Of a stretch of DNA of 64,000 bases, positions 24,001 through 34,312 are shown one piece after another. The translations under genes were made by a program, and so were the position numbers. This DNA is from Hypomesus transpacificus (Eukaryota; Chordata; Actinopteri; Osmeriformes; Osmeridae): the NCBI RefSeq assembly GCF_021917145.1, contig NC_061073.1, positions 6,354,550-6,418,549 of the forward strand, read 5' to 3'. The notes beneath the pieces were generated by a model. That model saw nothing but the letters and a program-made list of their open reading frames with translations. It had not been told where the DNA came from and made no database searches. Within the stretch, counting starts at the first letter, position 1. Each line of letters begins with the position of its first letter.

Positions 24001-25687
24001 GCCGGCACCACTCTCGGTGAAGAAGTAGAGCAAGTGAATAGTTTTCTCTCCAGATGTGCCCTTACCACCAAGTATATGGCCAAGTCAGGTTTGTAAGCTT
24101 ATTTCCCCCTGCCAGCCTGCAAATGTACTTGTTTTACAAAATTGTATTGTGATTTTGTTTTGTTCTTCACAGTAAGAACTGACATGCTGACTGTCCATGC
24201 TATGGGGTGGAATGAACGGAAAGAGAATGGCCTCCATATAGCCTTGTCTTCTAGATTCAAGAAGGTGTGTTCACATACTGAAGATGATTAACTTTTTAAA
24301 GCAGTTACATATAAACGTAACTTTTACTTATTATACCCAAAATGCATCAGGTTGTTATAGTACCCCCTAGTAGAAATTGTAGTGGTACAGGACCTCTGGT
24401 AGTTTTAAAGACCTTCTGTATTGCTGTTTTCAGACAGTAGAGAAGACTGTGGATGTAGCTGAGAGCCTGAAGACAATGCAGGAGCAGTTGCATTGCTGTG
24501 ATGACATGCTGAAACAATGGGTTGTTGATGTCAAGCAGTGGGCCAGTAGCAGTAAGAAAAATACTTAATTCATAAACACTCTCAGTCACTTGGTTGTAAT
24601 ATCTGCATATCTGTAGCTTAAATGTTAAAAGTGTATTTATTTTATCTCTAATCAAGGAAGCACAGCACCTGGTCCTGTTGATGCTCAAAGTTTGCAGATC
24701 ACAATCGAAGCACTCTTTGTGAGCATTTGTCAGAAAAAGCACTACCTTTACAGACAAAATGGTATGTATAGTGTAAACATAACTAATGCAGATAAATCTT
24801 AGGCTATACTGATATCTTCATTACCATGGCAGCTCTTTTTATGTACTATTGTTTTTACTGTATTTGCAGATCGCAACAAAAGGCGACAGAAAATAACTCA
24901 AAAGATAGCCCAGGAAAAGAAACGGTTGCTGGAAGACATCCAGAGATACAACCAACAGCCTGATGGTGACCCTGTGGACACAGAGTTAGTTGTGCAGAAA
25001 CTCTCTAACAAAGCTGCAGAGAGCATGATCTGGCCTTGGCAGGAACAGAACACAGGTGTTGCATCAAGATTTAACTTAAGTATGCATATAAAATGTCATC
25101 AAATTAGTTTATTAATGTCAAATGTTTTTATTCCTTGACAGACGGTGTGGACATCCTTACAAAGAAGAAGCTCTTTGACCACGTAATGCTTGCCTCACGA
25201 CTAAAAGAGGAAAAGCAGATCCTTGTGAAGGAGATGCTGCAGCACTGCCAGTACCTCAAGGACTCAGTGGCAAAGGTCCAGACACTGATGGGCACTGTTT
25301 TAGTGAGCACACAGACAGGAAGTAAGTGTAAATCAAATGATCTGGCTACATGCATTTTCAAATTTATAGGTCAAACTATTTAAGTGGAAACCAATCCTGC
25401 AAGTATAGTCTTCGGTAAATTCATTTCAACATAAATTAACAACATTTCCAGGCTTGCCAAATGGATTAACCGAGGAGGGGTCCAAGGGCCTCATCAGTGC
25501 ACTAAAAAGAAGACTGCAAGACCTGAGACTCAAACAGCAGACCATAGCAGGCACCTACAGATGCACTCTCAAACCAAGTAACAGGCTGGTGGAAGAGGAG
25601 GACAGGGAAATGGAAGAAGACATGGACTGGCAACGTGGCAACAGCTCGGATGATGATAGTGATGAGGAGGAGGATGCAGAGAATTGA
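21007..25687 (+). CDS. KDZ-type (Zisupton-like) transposase gene, exon missing in cysteine cluster
   Basis: Exons: 21007-21090, 21278-21470, 21566-21961, 22098-22199, 22246-22362, 22562-22740, 22896-22989, 23291-23417, 23518-23729, 23971-24088, 24173-24264, 24434-24551, 24657-24761, 24870-25055, 25142-25321, 25452-25687. The N-terminus is acidic. A Cys/His cluster (CNHCHVKEAVIRC, WFCAECDGSVHKHH) follows, then the start of a CxC3-like cluster (RICSCDTADAAV). The KDZ core has VAVSVDGNRKLYRF, RHGFLLKGLNMYRGEIFAYP, LAMDVTCRYVPYL and VMHAKAHNTKCE; the C-terminus is coiled and ends acidic. All later exons join in phase. The exon ending at 22199 (phase 1) does not join the one at 22246 (phase 0), and only 46 bases separate them. 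The exon completing the cysteine cluster, about 35-40 aa in relatives, seems lost. Terminal repeats were not identified. Confidence 0.85.
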
Positions 25688-25889
25688 ATTCAAGTCACTT
25701 GGATCTGAATCACTCAGTCACAGCTGTAATCGCCTGAGACCTAACTTGATATACTGTAATGTATACTGTGTGTTCTCTCCCTTTGATCTTTACCTGTAAT
25801 GGCCCAGGCGAGTCAATTGCAACAAAGGCTGCCTCCAGAGCATGACTGCAGCAGAGCACAGAGCATTATTTGTAAATGAGTGATAGAAC

Positions 25890-26132
25890 ATAACACTTAA
25901 CTTATAACATGGGTGAGTTGGTGACCAAGCTAACGTTTTCGGGTTTTTGTTTTAGATTCACTGTTAGGTAAGGGAGCGTGCTGGCTCCGCATTCCCATTG
26001 CGGGGAGGGCCAGCGGCTCCCAGGTTTTGGTTTTATTTTCACTAACTCAGTCTTGTTTTTCTGTTCAATAAACTTTCGTATTACTTTTTACATACATTGA
26101 CTTGCGTGGTTGGACTCAATTTATGTTGGCTG
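25890..26132 (+). repeat. Inverted-repeat arm, left (partner 28862-29102)
   Basis: Starts ACTTAACTTATAAC and ends near GTTGGACTCAATTTATGTT. Its reverse complement recurs with few differences at 28862-29102. It contains GGGGAGGGCCAGCGGCTCCC and an AATAAA at about 26066, and could serve as the 3' end of the KDZ transcript. The pair could be the ends of one 3.2-kb element, or two independent insertions in opposite orientation. Confidence 0.85.
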
Positions 26133-26350
26133 GCAGATTGGGCAATTGGGAAATGATGGGGATAAATTATTCATGTATTATTCATCATATATTTATTCAT
26201 CATATATTTCAATTATCCAGATTGTTTTTGAAAAATTCTGATTTAACTCTGTATAACTCGAGACAACTATCATCTCAATATTTAATATTGATTAGTGACC
26301 ATTAGTGAAAATCTGAGTCTGGATGAGGTTGAAGTTCTGTGTGTAATATA

Positions 26351-26480
26351 AGGTGCGTTCGACTTCATGCAGCGCCGGCGTCGCCTGCAGCCCGGCTGAC
26401 ATGACGCAGCCAATGGTATTCTCAGATTCAAGGCAGCCGGCTGTCGACGCCGCCGGCGCTGCATGAAGTCGAATGTACCT
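26351..26480. mobile_element. Short palindromic MITE, AGGTGCGTTCGAC family, copy 1
   Basis: 130 bp. Begins AGGTGCGTTCGACTTCATGC and ends with the near-complement GCATGAAGTCGAATGTACCT. GC-rich hairpin of CGCCGGCG type inside. Related termini occur at 26759-26875, 37847-38422 and 43138-43535. Confidence 0.8.
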
Positions 26481-26758
26481 ATAGACGCATTTTCTGTTGA
26501 TAGAAATGAGTGGGAATATTTGGCATATAAACCACGCAAATAGGGATCCTCCCAACGGAACCCTGAATTAGCTGAAAGCTACTGATAGCTAACTGTAGTT
26601 CTTTAAAACCAACGAGATTCCAAACAATCGTAAAACGAAGTAATCGGATGGTTTCTAATTATGCGAAATTACACATTATGACAAACCAAAAAGGCTAAAT
26701 ATAGCTACCAACAAATCTTGCCATACACCATGATTTAAGTAGCCCTAGCCTACACAAA

Positions 26759-26875
26759 AGGTGTGTTCGACTTCATGCAGGGCCGGCGGCGCGGACCAGC
26801 CAATGGCATTCACTCCTTCAAGTCAGCGAGGCCGGCTGTCGGTGCCGCCGGCGCTGCATGAATTCGAATACACCT
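26759..26875. mobile_element. Short palindromic MITE, AGGTGCGTTCGAC family, copy 2
   Basis: 117 bp. Begins AGGTGTGTTCGACTTCATGC and ends GCATGAATTCGAATACACCT. Same GC-rich interior as copy 1, with more changes. Confidence 0.8.
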
Positions 26876-28861
26876 AATGTCAAGGCTAATCCCTCGATGC
26901 GTCATCTCATTTAAAATACTACTCCATTGCCAACTAGGGCATTTAATGCTAATATTGATTACCTCTTCAACACCTCCATTATATTATAATCTATTCATAC
27001 ATACTTTGTATGTGATATATCAATTGTTAAGATGTTCTGTTTTCAAACCCTAAACATGTAAACTTTGAAACATGTAGGCCTAGTTGAACTACAAATATGG
27101 CGTCGTTCAACATCTCGATTCAGTGTTTAATGGAATACGTTTGTAGTTCTTTTAGTAATTTGTGTTTTACACCAATATCATCTCCAATTTTATATTAGAT
27201 TTATCATAAATGTAAAATGTATATGCATTATAGATCAATACGCATTATATATAATCAGCACTACAAAAGTAAACTTTGGAATGTCTTTTTCTCATACTTT
27301 TATTTTATATTAAATCCGAGTTTTGAATGTTTTTGTCACACTGCATGGAATGTCTCAATGGAGCAACATGGACATTTTCAGCCCGGTAGCAGCATACATT
27401 GGAGTACAAGACACATTTTAGATTTTGAAAATGAACATTTCAAGGTGGCGCTGTTGAGCCTCTATCTGGCTTAGAGGTAAAGCCATGTGAAAAAAAGTAT
27501 TTACTAGTCCAAAATATTCGACAGGGCAAGCCACGAACTAGTACCACCAAGGACATCAAACCCCTAACCCTAGCGCTGTCTGTTCAGACCATGTCTTATG
27601 CAGAACAACTAATCATCTTTTAAGTTTGGGGATAAACAAATGCACAAGTGGTTCTGTACCCTGGTTCTGTTTGTGCTAAACCAGGACTATGTGCCACCAA
27701 AACATAATTTGACTTTGACCACTGATGTCGTCTATTTAGATTATGAATGGTCTTGGAATCTATACTTGTAAAGATACCTCACTGCAATGGCAGATTTGGA
27801 TTTTAATAAGACTGTCGTACAACAACGTCAAACCCATTTTTGGAAAGGTCTTAGCTTGCGGGTTCATTTATGTAAATTTGACACATTCCTGTAAACCCTT
27901 ATCTGATATATTGACCTTTGAACCCTTGCCAGGGGTCACCTTAAAGCCCTATATTTAGTAGTAGTATGGTATTTTGGGTTCCTTTCATGGCACATAGTCC
28001 TGGCTTGGTACAGTGAATGACTGGGGTTATATTACCTGTGTCTTTTAGTTTCATAACCCTAGCCCCTACAGGGGATCAACAGCGCCACCTAGAAAAGGTA
28101 ATTTTTCCTAAAATTCAATTAAATTTTCTTTCCTATCTGAAGCTAGGATCATCCTGGGATTTTGTATTTAGACCAATATTGACACTCTTCACATCATACT
28201 GGAACCATGTGCGAAGATAATGATGTCAAATAATGTTAAGTAAAGTTTACATATAAGGATATTTAAATGTTGACTTTTCGAGTACTGATACATTTTGTCT
28301 TTCATAAAAGACCAATGAATGTATATTTGTCATATTAAGTGATTTAAATGTAACTGAGGACAAAGATCTTCTCAAAAAATTAGTTTTTAAATTAAAAGAA
28401 CTACATTTCCCACAACCCCGCCAATATGTTTTAACGCTAATATGCGCCATATTTGTAGTCCACGTAAGTTCGCTATGGTTATCATTTTAGTTAAGTGTAG
28501 CCCACATTATTTAATGACCTATTCAATTACTTTAAAAACTTGTATAAGTCTTACCACGTGTCAACATGCAAAAAAATAGAATATATAATGTATAATTCAT
28601 ATAGCCTATCTTCATGCCATCACCTTTATTAAGGCATGGATTATTCTGAATGTGACGTCATCGCGCCACACTCCCAGTACAGATTATTCATATTCAGCCA
28701 CAAGGAATCCATCATTTAACATTGTATGTAATGTGGTGTTAATAAGATAACAAATTTACATCCGCTTGTGATGGCCTAACTTTTAATATAAGTTTTCTCT
28801 TCATAGGTAGTCTACTCTTACCTCCACCAAGCAAAGGATCAGACGGTTGCTTGTAGGCTAA

Positions 28862-29102
28862 CATAAGTGAGTCCAACCATGAAAGTCAATGTTTATAAAA
28901 GTAATACCAAAGTTTATTGAACAGAAAAACAAGACTGAGTTAGTGAAAATAAACCAAAACCTGGGAGCCGCTGGCCCTCCCCGCAATGGGAAGGCGGAGC
29001 CAGCGCGCTCCCTTACCTAACAGTGAATCTAAAACAAAAACCCGAAAACGTTAGCTTGGTCACCAACTCACCCGTGTTATAAGTTAAGTTTTATGGAGGC
29101 AA
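28862..29102 (-). repeat. Inverted-repeat arm, right (partner 25890-26132)
   Basis: Reverse complement of the left arm, ending GTTATAAGTTAAGT at its outer edge. I found no clear target duplication outside the two arms. Confidence 0.85.
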
Positions 29103-29659
29103 CCATAAATCGATGCCTAGAACCCAGGAAGTGACTAAATGACTAAATGTAAATGGATAACAAACAAAACTTGAACTGAGAAAAAGATTGTGGCCGTAAC
29201 AGTATCACAATAAGCTCATAACATGTTACAGTGTATATCAATAACAAATATAGAATTGGGAACTCTTTAAACAATAACCAGGCAGCTAGGCACAGAAATA
29301 TTAACAGCAGACTTCCAGGTATCCTCCCATTCTTTTACACTGTGAAAAGAAATACACATCAGAATCAGAATAAGGTTTATTCACTATGTATGTGAACAAA
29401 CAGAATTTACGGTGGCAGGGAGGGGCAAACAATAAACATACGGATCTTAAAGTAAGTAAAAGTGCAAAAGTTTAACTATTTCTTAGAACTAAAATCTAAT
29501 AATAAAACAATTTAAATATAAAATATGTATAAAAATAAGAGTAAGACTAAGTAAGTACAATTTTGATAACAAAGTGGTTACTTTATCAAAAGTTAGTGAA
29601 ATACAGTGATCAATGTTATCTGTTTTTACAATTTCACCATGAGATTATGTGACTTAAGT
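29103..29659. other. AT-rich sequence, no gene
   Basis: A stub at about 29134-29155 (TGACTAAATGACTAAATGTAAA) resembles the SINE/L2 tail. Nothing else was recognised. Confidence 0.4.
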
Positions 29660-30780
29660 TAAAGGTCCCCATGGCATGCTGTTTTTGGATGCTTTTATAT
29701 AGGCCTTAGTGGTCCCCTAATACTGTATCTGAAGTCTCCTCCCGAAATTCAGCCTTCGTGCAGAATTACAGCCACTACGAGCAGTCCCACAATGAGCTTT
29801 CCTCAGGATGTGCCGTTCCTGTATCTGTAGTTTTGAATGCTATGAGGAGGAGAGAGGCGGGGCTAACTGCCATGCTTCGGTCGTTTGTAAGCCATGATGT
29901 CTCTCGAGGAAAAAACAATATCGTGCTTGCACAGTCGTAGCTAATTTTATCATTGGCGGGCCATATTCTTTGGACGGGCAAAGCAGAGTAAGGGGAGGTA
30001 ACCTTTCCCCCTTATAACGCATAAGAGGAAAATTCCAGATGGGCCCATCTGAACTTTAATTTTCTCAAAGGCGGAGCAGGACATCCAGGGCTTGGTTTAC
30101 ACATATCGCAATTTCTAGCCACTGGGGGACCATAGGTAGCCTGGCTCTGCCCTCCTACGTACTTCCGCTCAATTTGGATTTTGCTTCTGTACTAGGTCTG
30201 GGAGCTCGGCTCTGAAGTCGGTTTCCAGAAACAAATTTGTTGTAGGTCCAATCAGCGAACAGAGGGAGTGGCTGAGAACGATGACGTTAATGTCGTGCAC
30301 TTGTTTGAGTGGTTCAGTAATGGCGGCGGAGAAAGATGCGAGCAAAACTATTCTGCGGTTGTGGCAACGCTGCCGAATATAGGTTAAAGCCGGAGCAAGA
30401 ACATTCCTTGCTGAGTTTTGTTGGTGTCCATGATGTTGTGGCCCTCCTCCCCACGGGGTTCGGGAAAAGTTTGATTTTCCAGCTACGGCAGCTTGCTCCA
30501 TTACAGTAGTGGTGAAGGAGTTGGCTAAGGCGAACGCTTGCGATTGGTTATGGCAAATCAGAGTGGTTCTGGGCGGATCCAATTGTTTTACACTTCAACA
30601 GAGGACCCGCCTTCAAGGAAGTTAACGTTTGTCAATGGAGAGATCCCAGACCCTCTGTACAAATGAAATGTACGAGGGTCTGGTTAGGACCAGGCTAGAC
30701 CATAGGTAGGATAGGGGAACTCATATTAATGTTAAATAACCTCCTAAAGTTAAGTTTTCATATCATGGGACCTTTTACAC
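29660..30780. mobile_element. MITE with AAAGGTCCC(A)TGG termini, carrying a nested hAT MITE
   Basis: The left end TTAAAGGTCCCCATGGCATG is the imperfect complement of the right end CATATCATGGGACCTTTTAC. The body contains the stretch ATATAGGCCTTAGTGGTCCC, which I associate with a common fish repeat. A second element (30137-30697) has inserted near its right side. No transposase. Confidence 0.75.
30137..30697. mobile_element. hAT-like MITE nested in another MITE
   Basis: Terminal inverted repeats TAGCCTGG / CCAGGCTA, flanked on both sides by GACCATAGG (30128-30136 and 30698-30706). An 8-9 bp target duplication of this kind is typical of hAT elements. The minus-strand ORF inside (30169-30582) shows no known domain. 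Confidence 0.85.
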
Positions 30781-31300
30781 TGTATAAGTAAGGGTTTGGA
30801 GAAGCACATTTTGTCGTATTGGCTTAAATAAAATTCAAATCCTAATAGTAATCAAATCAACTGCTTGGACAGTAATATGAATCTGGTATCTGTGGCCGTT
30901 ACAGGACTATAATTAACACAAAGAATAACAAATTCTTATTGGATACTGCAGTTCTTTAGTAGAGTAGAAGTTAATTTCTCTGATTCAAGTTGGTGATAGT
31001 TTCTTCACAGAGGCAATGTATGTTTAATGATAAATGTTCAACTTTTAACAACAGGAACTATAGGCTTTTCACAAGTTGCTTGTGATGAAAAATGCTGTTT
31101 TGTTACATTTCAGATGGAGGAAAGAACTTGAGATATAGCCAAAAGATAAGAGTACAGTCTCTTAGAGTTCGATGGGCCTAAATGGTGACAAGTCAGATAG
31201 TTTGTTGCACAGAACCACCTGGGGAAGTCATCCTTGGAAACTGTTAGGAAAAGGGCAGGCGCTTTTACCCCTAAAATTGCAAGGGATTGTATCTGTCTAT

Positions 31301-31807
31301 TAGGGCCGGGCGGTATGACGGTATATACCGTTCGACGGCAGAAACCGGGAGAGTTTTGGCTATACCGTTTCAACCGCGGTATACTTTTTGACTACTTTTA
31401 AATGTTTTGGGTTGGGCAAAAAGGGCTCGCATCTAAAGTCTGAGTGAGGACATGCCGGGAAATATCAAACTGAGGCTTTAACGTATCGACCGAGCTTTAA
31501 CAAGGTTGATACGCCGACACCGAAGTTAGATATTGATAGTAAAACTCTGAGCTGTGAGTACGTCACCATGCGGATGGCATGACTGTGCATCCGCCAATCG
31601 GAACGCTCGTACTGTCGTTGCCTTTAAATAATAGCCAGTAACGTCTTGTAGTACATGCAATACTGTTTTTTCCACCACACTAGTGGCACTGGTAAAATTT
31701 CTTAACTGAATTTACAGAACAATTACTATACCGTGATATATACCGTAACCGTGATATAAAATTACTCATACCGTGATAGAAGATTTTGGCCATATGGCCC
31801 ACCCCTA
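31301..31807. mobile_element. MITE with TAGGG(C)CGGGCGGTAT termini, hAT-like
   Basis: The left end TAGGGCCGGGCGGTATG is the complement of the right end CATATGGCCCACCCCTA. Near the ends there are repeated ATACCG/CGGTAT motifs, which could be subterminal binding repeats. No clear target duplication was found. Confidence 0.7.
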
Positions 31808-31902
31808 TCTATCACTCTCTATCTAAGGCCTGTAGCTGCCAGGAGTTCCTCTGTAGGATGATAATTTGTTTGGCCACAAGTGCATTACTTCAGACGGCCT
31901 AA

Positions 31903-32089
31903 GGTCAGATGGCTGAGCGGTTAGGGAATCAGGCTATTAATCAGAAGGTTGCCGGTTTGACTCCTGGCTGTGCAAAATTATGTTGTGTCCTTGGGCAAGA
32001 CACCTCACCCTACTTGCCTCAGGGGGAATGTCCCTGTACTTGCTGTAAATTGCTCTGGATAAGAGTGTCTGCTAAATGACTAAATGTAA
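31903..32089 (+). mobile_element. tRNA-derived SINE with L2-type tail, copy 2
   Basis: Head GATGGCTGAGCGGTTAGGG (A box) and GGTTGCCGGTTTGACTCC (B box), body GTGTCCTTGGGCAAGACACC, tail CTCTGGATAAGAGTGTCTGC then AAATGTAA. Same family as 2886-3081. Confidence 0.9.
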
Positions 32090-32364
32090 CTTGAAGCCTG
32101 GCAAGATGGATTCATGGACAAACTCAAAAAAGCTTTAATAATAATTAAACCCCCACTAAAAATAATTTAAATGAAACACAATTGCATGCATCTGAGCTCA
32201 CCTGCTTTGAACGTCCCTCTTTTTAAACAGGAAATTGCAGCCTGAAAATATATGAACAGAGGAATAACAAATAAGATGATTTGCCTGATTTTTTTGGGGT
32301 CATTACAAGAAAAGATTATTCATAATGCATAAGCATATGACCCTTACATAAGACAACCTTTACC

Positions 32365-34077
32365 TTAAATTCTTTTTCTTTTTCCCGGGGAATGATTTTT
32401 GGGAAGACCTTGAGGAGAAGAGATGTGGGAAGAAGTAGAAAGTGGGTAACATAGAGAGAGGGTTGGTGATGGAGGTAAAGAGAGCGAGGGACTGGGGAAA
32501 GGAGGTGCGGAGAAAGAATGGGAGGGAAGAGCAGGAGAACAGAAAGAGTGGGAGGGAGTCATAGGATGTGAAGAGGGAGAGGGAGTAGGAAGAGTAGATG
32601 AAGAGAGAGAGGGAGTAGGAAGAGTAGATGAAGAGAGAGAGGGAGTAGGAAGAGTAGATGAAGATAGAGAGGGAGTAGGAAGAGTAGATGAAGAGAGAGA
32701 GGGAGTAGGAAGAGTAGATGAAGAGAGAGAGGGAGTAGGAAGAGTAGATGAAGATAGAGAGGGAGTAGGAAGAGTAGATTAAGAGAGAGAGGGAGTAGGA
32801 AGAGTGGATGAAGAGAGAGAGGGAGTACGAAGAGTAGATGAAGAGAGAGAGGGAGTAGGAAGAGTAGATGAAGAGAGAGAGGGAGTAGGAAGAGTAGATG
32901 AAGAGAGAGAGGGAGTAGGAAGAGTAGATGAAGAGAGGGAGTAGGAAGAGTAGATGAAGAGAGAGAGGGAGTAGGAAGAGTAGATGTAGAGAGAGAGGGA
33001 GTAGGAAGAGTAGATAAAGAGAGAGAGGAAGTCATAGGAGGTGGGTGGGGGACCGGGACAAGGTTAAGGGTGAAGGTTTGATCCTGAGTGGAGGCAGGGG
33101 ATGTTGCTTCTGGTGTTTCTTCTCTTGTTTCTTCACCAGCTGTGGCAACGAGGCTATTATGGTCTGAGAGATAAAGACAAATAAGTAAATGTAGAGGGAA
33201 GCAATATGTTCTCTGCTCCCAGCTTGAATCTAACTATAACAGCCCCACAAATGAGGTTAATTAAACAGAAACAGGGTCTAATCGGGGAATATTTACTCAT
33301 CAACAATATTCTTTTAGTATATTTTATGTTACATAACGTGTTTAGAAACTAAATACAAAGTTATAAAAAAGCATGTCCCAATGCAAAATATGTGTTCTTA
33401 CATTTAAGATAGTATTCATAAAGGGTGGTCATTTTTTTAATGATCTCCCTCACAGGCCCCTCTGGTATGAAGCCTATGCCTGCAATGACCTCTGCTGTAA
33501 ACCCCCCCCCCCTCTCTTCTCTTTCCCCATGAAGAGCAGGGGCTTTAAGTCCAGTTCATGCAGCTTATTGACCTAAAAAACAGACATTAACAAGTTATCA
33601 GGCTTTGTCCTCTGTATCAGCTCTCTTGCCATCTGATCAACTACTTTTGAAATAGTATCATACTTCTTCCTACTTTTCAAAGTATCTACTATACTTCTTT
33701 TCAAATTGACAAAGCTAGGGGTCCTTACAAGAAGACTATAAGATGTGATGCTGCTATTGATTAAATGATATGGCCTGATACCAATGAAACTGGCATTGAT
33801 ATCAAGTTCCGACCATTATAGTATGGATCTGAATGGAACCGTAACCTAAGATCTCCACATTCTCACTCACAGATATGCGGGCTGAATCTATCACTCTGCC
33901 TGCGTTGCGGTGCTTCTTCACATTCTCCCCCCAGTCACCAACATGCAAACTCTCCTCCTTGGACTTAATCCTCTTTTTTTGTGAGAGGCTTGCAAAACAT
34001 GAAAGGCATGTTTTGCGGTTGACAGTATTCATGACCTGGCAGTGAGGGCAAGGCCTGCTTTTGGGTTTGGTCATTTT
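32365..34077 (-). pseudogene. Unrecognised zinc-ribbon gene with a coding minisatellite; two frame breaks at slippage tracts
   Basis: Three minus-strand exons: 33871-34077 (acceptor TTTGCAG, ATG at 34074), 33402-33572 and 32365-33163. Exon 1 encodes a Cys4 ribbon (CPHC-x11-CLSC) and a basic stretch (SQKKRIKSKEE). Exon 2 encodes a compact segment (VNKLHELDLKPLLFMGKEKR, GPVREIIKKMTTLYEYY). Exon 3 is Ser/Pro-rich, holds the 30-bp repeat, and ends basic (LPKNHSPGKRKRI). Two problems: a run of 11 G in exon 2 needs 12 (or 9) to stay open, and one repeat unit in exon 3 is 26 instead of 30 bp. With these two lengths normal the frame stays open to the stop. They may be assembly errors, length alleles or decay. 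No function is assigned. Host gene and transposon passenger are both possible. Confidence 0.55.
32580..33020. repeat. 30-bp minisatellite, about 15 units
   Basis: Plus-strand unit GAGGGAGTAGGAAGAGTAGA plus TGAAGAGAGA. Most units are identical or differ by one base. One unit at about 32930 is 4 bp short. The length 30 is a multiple of three, and read on the minus strand each unit encodes ten residues of the type STLPTPSLSS. Confidence 0.95.
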
Positions 34078-34312
34078 CTGCAAACATAAAGACATTGACA
34101 TGTACCTCGTAGCTAGTCCCCACATGTAGGCAACTAGATCACCACCATCTCTCCCATTGGGAACCAATGATAAAAAGGCAGCGATGACACAGACATTATG
34201 GGCAAAGCTTGTCTAAATGGTATGCTTTTCGGCAGTGCGATGCCACTGTCACCCCCCATACAGGTAGCATAGCTATCTAGGAATCTAGGTGTGCAGCTGC
34301 GTTGGTCTGAAG

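Larger units (their letters stand above)
26133..28861. other. Non-coding block between the inverted arms
   Basis: Contains two short palindromic MITEs (26351-26480, 26759-26875). A looser nested inverted pair occurs at 27080 and 28460 (CTACAAATATGGCG and its complement) and another at about 27672-27695 and 27986-28012 (GGACTATGTGCCA and its complement). I found no gene. The nesting suggests several insertions or decayed ends of one larger element. Confidence 0.55.

Noticed and set aside
25890-29102. A pair of solo LTRs as the sole explanation
   Set aside because: An AATAAA is present, but the borders lack clear TG...CA ends and target duplications, so I list the pair only as inverted arms.
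30169-30582. 137-codon minus-strand ORF
   Set aside because: Lies wholly in a hAT-like MITE and has no domain or transposase motif.
32580-33020. CRISPR-like array
   Set aside because: Units are contiguous without unique spacers, and the genome is a vertebrate's. It is a minisatellite inside a coding exon.
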